Position numbers and translations under genes: made by a program
Shown: piece after piece, positions 58,176 through 63,660 of the stretch
How the letters are laid out: every line of letters begins with the position of its first letter
How positions within the stretch are numbered: position 1 is the first letter of the stretch
Assembly: GCA_036558905.1 (NCBI GenBank)
Contig: DATBER010000111.1
Location: 1 to 63,660 of the forward strand
Origin: DASXRA01 sp036558905
GTDB lineage: Bacteria > Actinomycetota > Actinomycetes > Mycobacteriales > Jatrophihabitantaceae
Direction of reading: 5' to 3'
Length of the DNA stretch: 63,660 nucleotides
The notes under the pieces: generated by a model
The model's database searches: none
Told to the model about the DNA's origin: nothing
What the model saw: the letters and a program-made list of their open reading frames with translations, nothing else

Positions 58176-59246
58176 TCAGCCGGCCCGCAGCAGGCCGAGC
58201 AGGCCGTGCGACTCCTCGTCCGGCCCGGCGCTGAACCAGACCGAGTCGGTGCCGCCCGCCGCCTGGTCGCCCACGATCAGGCCCCACAACCCGTCGATGA
58301 CGATCGGCTTGTGCTTGGCCGTGCTCAGCGTGCCGACCAGCCGCCCGCTCTGCGGGTCGAACGCGTGGATACGCCCGTCGCCGAAGTTGCCGATCAGCAG
58401 GTCACCGGCGAAGTCGCCGAAGCTGGCCGGCGCGATCACCATGCCCCACGGCGAGTTCAGGACGCCGCGGCTGGCGAACCGGTGCTCCAGCACGCCGTAG
58501 TTGGTGTACACGTCGACGAACCCGTGGCCGTGGCCGGCAACATCGTCGTGCCGGTCAGCATCCTGCTTGGCGTAGGTGACGAAGATCTGGCTGCCGATCT
58601 CGGCCACGTTGAACGGCGCGTAGCCGCGCGGCAGGGACGGATCTTGGAACAGCCTGTCGACCGGCAGCCGCGTGAAGCTGGCGTCGAACACGTCGATCCG
58701 GTTGTCGTGGAAGTCCGTGGCCAGCAGCAGTGGCCCGAACGGGCTGTGGTCGAGCGCCAGTCCTTTGTAGACGGTGCCGGCCGGGATGTCGCCGACGCTG
58801 ACCGCTGACGTGCCGGCGGACTGGTTCCACGCGGACAGGGTGCCGTTCTCGCCGGCGAACATGAACAGCGCCTTGCTGCCGGTGCCCGGCACCGTGAACG
58901 CTGTCGTGTCGTTGAACACCTGCCCGGTGGGTGCCCCGCCCGGGATGCTGACGACCAGCGCCTGCGGGGTGACCGGCTGACCGGGTGTGTCGGTGCGGTA
59001 GAGCGTCGCGACGTCGGCGCCGTTGTCCGACACCCACACAGGCGTGTTCGGGCCGTGCGACATGCCCCAGGCGTTGACCAGGTTGGGATCGGTCACCGCA
59101 GCGGCGCCCGGTTGATCCGATACGAGGTTTTCTTGCATGAACGCGGTGCCGCCCCCGTGCGCGTCGGCCGGCAGCGGGTACAGCCCGACGAGGGCGGCCG
59201 CGGCCACGGCACCGGTGGCCCCGATCCAGCCCGTTCGTCTACGCAT
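58176..59246 (-). CDS. TIGR03118-family secreted beta-propeller-like protein
   Basis: 356 residues with a Sec signal (MRRRTGWIGATGAVAAAALV, cleavage near PADAHG). The blades contain VSDQPGAAAVTDPNLVNAWG, GPNTPVWVSDNGADVATLYR, DGLWGLIVGDQAAGGTDSVW and related repeats characteristic of TIGR03118. Function unknown in this family. A GAGGAGG RBS fixes the ATG at 59246. Confidence 0.88.
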   Translation of the reverse strand: MRRRTGWIGATGAVAAAALVGLYPLPADAHGGGTAFMQENLVSDQPGAAAVTDPNLVNAWGMSHGPNTPVWVSDNGADVATLYRTDTPGQPVTPQALVVSIPGGAPTGQVFNDTTAFTVPGTGSKALFMFAGENGTLSAWNQSAGTSAVSVGDIPAGTVYKGLALDHSPFGPLLLATDFHDNRIDVFDASFTRLPVDRLFQDPSLPRGYAPFNVAEIGSQIFVTYAKQDADRHDDVAGHGHGFVDVYTNYGVLEHRFASRGVLNSPWGMVIAPASFGDFAGDLLIGNFGDGRIHAFDPQSGRLVGTLSTAKHKPIVIDGLWGLIVGDQAAGGTDSVWFSAGPDEESHGLLGLLRAG

Positions 59247-59325
59247 TTCGCGCCTCCTCGTGACATGGCCGTCCGCTCGGCTGCGAGACGGCCCACTGGG
59301 ACTACGGGCGCGGCAGCCATCCGGT

Positions 59326-60018
59326 TCAGGTGGATCCGGCGGACCGGGTGGATCTGGCGCGGTAGAAGCCTTCGATGTGCCGTTCGACGAGCTGGGCCGC
59401 GCGGTCACCGTCGCCGGCCCGGACGGCGGCCAGCACGTTGCGGTGCTGCCGACGCAGCCGCCTGGCCGTCGGCGCCCAGTCGTGCGGCGCGGCGGCCAGC
59501 ACGTAGCCGTGGATGGCCCCGCGCAGCGACGTCATGATGGCCGCGACGACCGTGTTGCCGGCCGCCCGGCTGAGCGTGACGTGGAACTCGCCGTCCAGGC
59601 GTAGGAACTCGTCGACCGCGTCGGCGCCGTCCATCTCGTCGAGCAGTGCCTGCGCGGCATCGAGCGTCGGATCGTCGCGGCGACGGGACGCCTCGCGCAC
59701 CGCCCAGCCCTCCAGCAGCAGCCGGGTGCGCACCACGTCGACTACCGGCAGCGTGTTCGACGCCAGGTGCAGGCGCAGCGCGGACGTGATGCCCGCGGCC
59801 GTGTCGGCGACGACGACCGCCCCGGCGTCCGGCCCGGAGCCGACCGCCGTGCGGATGACGCCCATCGCCTCGAGCACCCGGATGCCCTCGCGGACCGAGG
59901 CTCGGCTGATGCCCAGCTGGGTGCCGAGCGCCCGCTCACCCGGTAGCCGATCGCCCACCCGCAGCCGCCCGGAGGCCAGCTCGTCCTCGACGTGCCGCAG
60001 CACGCGGTCGCGGATCAC
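59326..60018 (-). CDS. lutR: GntR/FadR-family (FCD) regulator of the lactate operon
   Basis: 230 residues with an N-terminal winged helix (HVEDELASGRLRVGDRLPGE, QLGISRASVREGIRVLEAMG) and a C-terminal FCD domain (RLLLEGWAVREASRRRDDPT, FLRLDGEFHVTLSRAAGNTV). GTG start with GGAGG at 60024-60028. It diverges from lutABC with a perfect palindrome between them, the LldR/LutR arrangement in which lactate relieves repression. The name is by analogy. Confidence 0.9.
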   Translation of the reverse strand: MIRDRVLRHVEDELASGRLRVGDRLPGERALGTQLGISRASVREGIRVLEAMGVIRTAVGSGPDAGAVVVADTAAGITSALRLHLASNTLPVVDVVRTRLLLEGWAVREASRRRDDPTLDAAQALLDEMDGADAVDEFLRLDGEFHVTLSRAAGNTVVAAIMTSLRGAIHGYVLAAAPHDWAPTARRLRRQHRNVLAAVRAGDGDRAAQLVERHIEGFYRARSTRSAGST

Positions 60019-60030
60019 GTGACCTCCTGG

Positions 60031-60045
60031 TGTGGTCAGACCACA
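60031..60045. promoter_or_regulatory. GntR-type operator ahead of lutABC
   Basis: TGTGGTC-A-GACCACA is a perfect 7+1+7 palindrome, close to the TGGTNNGACCA-like sites of FadR-family lactate regulators. It lies in the 46-bp gap between lutR and lutA. Confidence 0.75.
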
Positions 60046-60064
60046 TGAGGCTACCCTGTCGGGC

Positions 60065-60838
60065 ATGCGGGTTGCCGTATTCGTCACCTGTCTGGTCGAC
60101 GGCCTGTTCCCCGGCGTCGGCCAGGCGACGGTCCGGCTGCTGCGGCGGCTGGGGCACGAGGTCGAGGTGCCACTGAGCCAGACGTGTTGCGGGCAGATGC
60201 ACGTCAACACCGGCTATCCGGGCGAGGCCCTTCCGCTCGTGCGCAACCACATTGAGACGTTCCTCGGCTACGACGCGGTGGTGGTGCCGAGCGGATCGTG
60301 CGCGGGCGCTATCCGGCACCAGCACGCCGACGTGGCTCGCGAGTTCGGCGACGCGACGCTCGTCGAGGGCGCCGATCTGGTGGCGCGGCACACCTACGAG
60401 CTGTCCGAGTTCCTGGTCGACGTCCTGGGGGTGACCGACGTCGGCGCGCACTACCCGCACCGCGTCACGTACCACCCGACCTGCCACTCGCTGCGCCTCT
60501 TGCGCCTCGGCGACCGCCCACTGCGGCTGCTGCGCGACGTCCGCGGCATCGACCTGGTCGAGCTGCCAGATGCACAGTCGTGCTGTGGATTCGGCGGCAC
60601 GTTCGCGCTGAAGAACCCGGACGTTTCCACCGCGATGCTGGCCGACAAGATGTCCAACGTGCTGAGCACCCGGGCCGAGGTGTGCAGCGCCGGCGACTCG
60701 TCGTGCCTGATGCACATCGGCGGCGGCCTGTCCCGGCTGAGCACCGGCGTGCGCACCGTCCACTACGCGGAAATCCTGGCCGCCGGAGGCGTCGCGCCGG
60801 CCGTCGGTCCGGGCGCCTTGGAAGGCCCAGCGTCATGA
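60065..60838 (+). CDS. lutA: Lactate utilization protein LutA (Fe-S, CCG-domain)
   Basis: 257 residues with two CCG cysteine-rich repeats: SQTCCGQMHVNTGYPGEA and QSCCGFGGTFALKNPDVSTA, plus TYHPTCHSLRLLRLGD. Together with LutB and LutC it oxidises L-lactate to pyruvate at the membrane. The ATG at 60065 starts the homology (MRVAVFVTCLVDGLFPGVGQ). Its stop overlaps the lutB start (ATGA). Confidence 0.94.
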   Translation: MRVAVFVTCLVDGLFPGVGQATVRLLRRLGHEVEVPLSQTCCGQMHVNTGYPGEALPLVRNHIETFLGYDAVVVPSGSCAGAIRHQHADVAREFGDATLVEGADLVARHTYELSEFLVDVLGVTDVGAHYPHRVTYHPTCHSLRLLRLGDRPLRLLRDVRGIDLVELPDAQSCCGFGGTFALKNPDVSTAMLADKMSNVLSTRAEVCSAGDSSCLMHIGGGLSRLSTGVRTVHYAEILAAGGVAPAVGPGALEGPAS

Positions 60839-62220
60839 ACAACTTGAGTGGCGCGCCGTTCCCGGCCGCGGCCCGGGCCGCGCTGGAGGACACGCAGCTG
60901 CGGCGCAATCTGGGTCAGGCCACAGCCACCATCCGGGCCAAGCGAGCCGCCGTGGTCGGCGAGGTGTCGGACTGGGCCGAGCTGCGGGCCGCCGGAGCGG
61001 CGATCAAGGACCAGGTACTGGCCAACCTCGACCAGTACCTGCTCCAGCTCGAAGAGCAGGTGACTCGGCGCGGCGGCACGGTGCACTGGGCCCGTGACGC
61101 CGACGAGGCGAACCGCATCGTGACCCGTCTGGTGCGCGACGCCGGCGCCTCCGAGGTCGTCAAGGTCAAGTCGATGGCCACCCAGGAGATCGGCCTGAAC
61201 GAGGCGCTGGCCGCGTCCGGCATCGCCGCCTACGAGACCGACCTGGCCGAGCTGATCGTCCAGCTCGGCCACGACACGCCGTCGCACATCCTGGTGCCGG
61301 CGATCCACCGAAACCGCGCAGAGATAAGGGAAATCTTCCTGCGCGAGATGGACGACGCCTCGCCTGATCTCACCGACGACCCGGCCGCCCTGGCCGAGGC
61401 GGCCCGCCGGCATCTGCGCCGCAAGTTCCTGACCGCCACCGTGGCCGTCTCGGGGGCGAACTTCGGAGTGGCCGAGACGGGCACGCTGGCCGTCGTCGAG
61501 AGCGAGGGCAACGGACGGATGTGCCTGACGTTGCCACGCACGCTGATCACGGTCATGGGCATCGAGAAGCTGGTGCCGACCTGGCGCGATCTCGAGGTGT
61601 TCCTGCAGCTGCTGCCTCGCTCGTCCACCGGCGAGCGGATGAACCCGTACACGTCGACGTGGACGGGCGCCGTCGAGGGCCAGACGTTCCATCTCGTGCT
61701 GCTCGACAACGGCCGCACCGCCACACTGGCCGACCCGCGCGGCCGCGCCGCCCTGCGCTGCATCCGCTGCTCGGCCTGCCTGAACGTCTGCCCCGTGTAC
61801 GAGCGCACGGGCGGGCACGCGTACGGTTCGGTCTACCCGGGCCCGATCGGTGCGGTGCTGTCGCCGCAGCTGACCGGCGTCGCCGCCAACCGGACGTTGC
61901 CGTTCGCCTCGTCGCTGTGCGGTGCCTGCTACGAGGTGTGCCCGGTGGCGATCGACATCCCGTCGATGCTCGTGCACCTGCGGGCGCGCGCGGCCGACTC
62001 GAAGGGGCGTACGCCGGAACGGGCCGCAATGGCCGCCGCCGCCTGGACGATGAGCGACTCGCGCCGGTGGACCCGGGCGCTGCGCGCGGCCCGGCTGGGC
62101 CGCTGGCTGCGGGGGCGGCGCGCGCTGCCGCCGCCTCTGTCGAGCTGGGTCCGCTCCCGGGACCTGCCCGAACCGCCGCCGCAGACCTTCCGCGACTGGT
62201 GGGCCGGAGGTGGGCGATGA
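60835..62220 (+). CDS. lutB: Lactate utilization protein LutB (iron-sulfur, LUD domain)
   Basis: 461 residues. The N-terminal LUD domain contains VVKVKSMATQEIGLNEALAA and TVAVSGANFGVAETGTLAVV. Two 4Fe-4S motifs are clear: CIRCSACLNVCPVYERTGGH and CGACYEVCPVAIDIP. A short C-terminal DUF3390-like region follows. Electron-transfer subunit of the lactate oxidation complex. Confidence 0.95.
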   Translation: MNNLSGAPFPAAARAALEDTQLRRNLGQATATIRAKRAAVVGEVSDWAELRAAGAAIKDQVLANLDQYLLQLEEQVTRRGGTVHWARDADEANRIVTRLVRDAGASEVVKVKSMATQEIGLNEALAASGIAAYETDLAELIVQLGHDTPSHILVPAIHRNRAEIREIFLREMDDASPDLTDDPAALAEAARRHLRRKFLTATVAVSGANFGVAETGTLAVVESEGNGRMCLTLPRTLITVMGIEKLVPTWRDLEVFLQLLPRSSTGERMNPYTSTWTGAVEGQTFHLVLLDNGRTATLADPRGRAALRCIRCSACLNVCPVYERTGGHAYGSVYPGPIGAVLSPQLTGVAANRTLPFASSLCGACYEVCPVAIDIPSMLVHLRARAADSKGRTPERAAMAAAAWTMSDSRRWTRALRAARLGRWLRGRRALPPPLSSWVRSRDLPEPPPQTFRDWWAGGGR

Positions 62221-62233
62221 GCCCCGCCCCCGA

Positions 62234-62284
62234 CCGATCGTGCAACCCTCGGGCGCCTGGGGCGGCCCACGGTTGCACGATCGG
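62234..62284. repeat. Hairpin, family member 3, between lutB and lutC
   Basis: CCGATCGTGCAACC (62234-62247) and its exact complement (62271-62284) flank a less perfect inner stem. Same family as at 41689 and 50240, but here inside an operon, in the 76-bp gap before lutC. It may reduce lutC expression or protect the upstream mRNA. Confidence 0.7.
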
Positions 62285-62296
62285 GGAGGAACGCCG

Positions 62297-62899
62297 GTGA
62301 GCGCCCGCGACGAGATCCTGTCCCGGATCCGCGGGGCCCTGGCCGACCATCCGGTACCGCCGCCGGTGCCGCGCGAGTACCGCCGGGCCGGTGCGCTCAC
62401 CCCGGACGTCGAGCAGTTCGCCGAGCGGGTCGCCGACTACCGGGCCACCGTGCACCGCACCTCCGCCGACGCCGACGCGGTCGCCGGCACGGTGGCCTCC
62501 GTGCTCGGTGATCGGCGGGTGGCCGTTCCGGACGGCTTCCCAGCCTCGTGGCTGCCGCCGGGCCTGAACGCCGCCCACGAGCCGCTCACCACCGTCGACC
62601 TGGACGGGCTGGACGGCACGATCACGGCCTGCGCGCTGGCGATCGCCGAAACCGGCACAGTCGTCCTCGACGGCGGACCCGGCCAGGGCCGGCGTGCCCT
62701 GAGCCTGGTGCCCGACTACCTGCTGGTCGTCCTGCGCGCCTCGCAAGTGCGCGCGGGCGTCCCGGAAGCGATCGCCGACCTCGACCCGAACCGCCCGCTG
62801 ACCTGGATAAGCGGGCCCAGTGCCACCAGCGACATCGAGCTCAACCGGGTCGAGGGCGTGCACGGTCCGCGCACGCTGGACGTGATCATCGTCGGGTAG
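62297..62899 (+). CDS. lutC: Lactate utilization protein LutC (LUD domain)
   Basis: 200 residues. The LUD domain shows TITACALAIAETGTVVLDGG and LVPDYLLVVLRASQVRAGVP, ending ISGPSATSDIELNRVEGVHG, the family signature. It completes the LutABC complex. GTG start with GGGGAGGA upstream, directly after the hairpin. It is 76 bp from lutB, unlike the tight lutA-lutB overlap. Confidence 0.93.
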   Translation: MSARDEILSRIRGALADHPVPPPVPREYRRAGALTPDVEQFAERVADYRATVHRTSADADAVAGTVASVLGDRRVAVPDGFPASWLPPGLNAAHEPLTTVDLDGLDGTITACALAIAETGTVVLDGGPGQGRRALSLVPDYLLVVLRASQVRAGVPEAIADLDPNRPLTWISGPSATSDIELNRVEGVHGPRTLDVIIVG

Positions 62900-63660
62900 G
62901 CGCCGGCCCGGGCCCGCCCCGCGATCAGCGCACCGCGCCCCGCCGTGAGTTCCGCACCGCGGTGGGCACCCGCCCGTCGCGGTATTCGCCGCACCTCGCG
63001 GTCAACGCACCGCCCGCCGCGGTAGTTACCGCAGCACGCGGTGCGCACACGACAACATGCTTTCACCCGCTAACCGCAGGCCGCCGCACTTACGACGCCA
63101 CGCGGTGCGCGCGCCACGCGGTGCGCCGTCCGTACCGCGCCACGCGGTCCGTACCGCGCCCCGCGGCGCCCACGCAACAACAAGCTTTCACCGGCTCACC
63201 TCAGGCCGCCGCACTTACCGCGCCACGCGGCCAGCGCACCGCCCGTCGCGGTACCTACCACGCCCGGCGGTGCGGACACGACACCAAGCCTTTCAGCGGC
63301 CCACCCGGCAGCCGTACTCGCCGCGTCACGCGGTCGGCGCACCTCAGGGAGGGGTATCTACCGCGCACCGCGGTAGTTACCGCGCCCCGCGGCACCCACG
63401 CAACACCAAGCCTCCACCGGCCCACCTCGGACCGCACCATTCACCGCCTCACGCGGTCAGCGCACCGCCTGTCGCGGTACTTACCGCAGCACGCCGTACT
63501 TGCCGCCTCACGCGGTCAGCGCGCCGCCTGTCGCGGTACTTACCGCAGCCCGCCGTACTTGCCGCTTCACGCGGTCAGCGCGCCGCCTGTCGCGGTACTT
63601 CCCGCAGCCCGCGCGCCCCGCGCCCCGCGCGACCCGCGCACCGCAGCCCGCGCGCCCCGT
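62900..63660. repeat. Noncoding GC-rich repeat field with dyads CGCGGTA-N-TTACCGC
   Basis: About 760 bp with no plausible gene. Roughly 20 copies of CGCGGT occur, many paired with ACCGC as GCGGTA-N2-TACCGC dyads. Longer units with CAACAAGCTTTCACC-like cores start near 63045, 63172, 63276 and 63398. From about 63428 a 59-bp unit containing CACGCGGTCAGCGCGCCGCC repeats (period checked at 63487, 63546, 63605). It continues past the window end. Confidence 0.75.

Noticed and set aside
62900..63660. CRISPR array
   Set aside because: Repeats are contiguous or overlapping with similar intervening sequence; there are no unique spacers of even length and no cas gene.

Overview
This is a GC-rich actinobacterial chromosome segment. 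GTG and TTG starts, four-base ATGA/GTGA overlaps, DUF397/XRE pairs, a CysO-type cysteine pathway, a SARP regulator and the mycobacterial-type neighbourhoods clpS-DUF2017-mec-cysO-cysM next to pncB and serB-like next to ctaD all point to the class Actinomycetes. I cannot name the genus from the sequence. No rRNA or tRNA gene and no transposase was seen.

Layout. 1-3506 holds a truncated membrane-anchored molybdopterin oxidoreductase, two DUF397 genes with an XRE/DUF5753 regulator, and a small membrane protein. 3524-34027 (minus strand) is an L-rhamnose super-locus. Its upstream half (34027 to 22577) encodes an ABC importer (rhaT, rhaP, rhaQ, rhaS), mutarotase, a fucose/arabinose-isomerase-like enzyme, rhamnose isomerase, a fused aldolase/dehydrogenase, a solo LuxR-type HTH protein and rhamnulokinase. 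Its downstream half (22358 to 3524) is a run of six very large exported alpha-L-rhamnosidase-type hydrolases (GH78 and GH106-like). A divergent LacI regulator (34251) and palindromes in the shared promoter region suggest local control. Polymers or glycosides would be debranched outside the cell, and rhamnose imported and cleaved to lactaldehyde (oxidised by the fused dehydrogenase) and DHAP.

35279-50736 is a mixed region: a decayed azoreductase beside a MarR gene, the cysteine operon with a candidate leader-like small ORF, NAD salvage (pncB-pncA), a SerB-like protein with a degenerate phosphatase domain, ctaD, a decayed glycosyltransferase, an MFS exporter, purU, an MmyB-type regulator whose likely operator occurs twice, and a SARP regulator. 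51056-58136 holds a fused 2-oxoacid dehydrogenase E1, then a two-gene EACC1 / caspase-FtsK module, which is the best candidate for an unusual (conflict or cell-death) system. 58176-62899 holds a TIGR03118 protein and the lutR-lutABC lactate module with a perfect GntR palindrome. The last 760 bp is a noncoding GC-rich repeat field.

Two families of dispersed noncoding repeats run through the window. One is an approximately 160-bp element (28870-29029, 47219-47393, 50849-51009) with a conserved core and stems that change in a compensatory way between copies. The other is a set of approximately 50-bp hairpins, mostly between convergent genes (41689, 50240, 62234; similar designs at 35279 and 22500).
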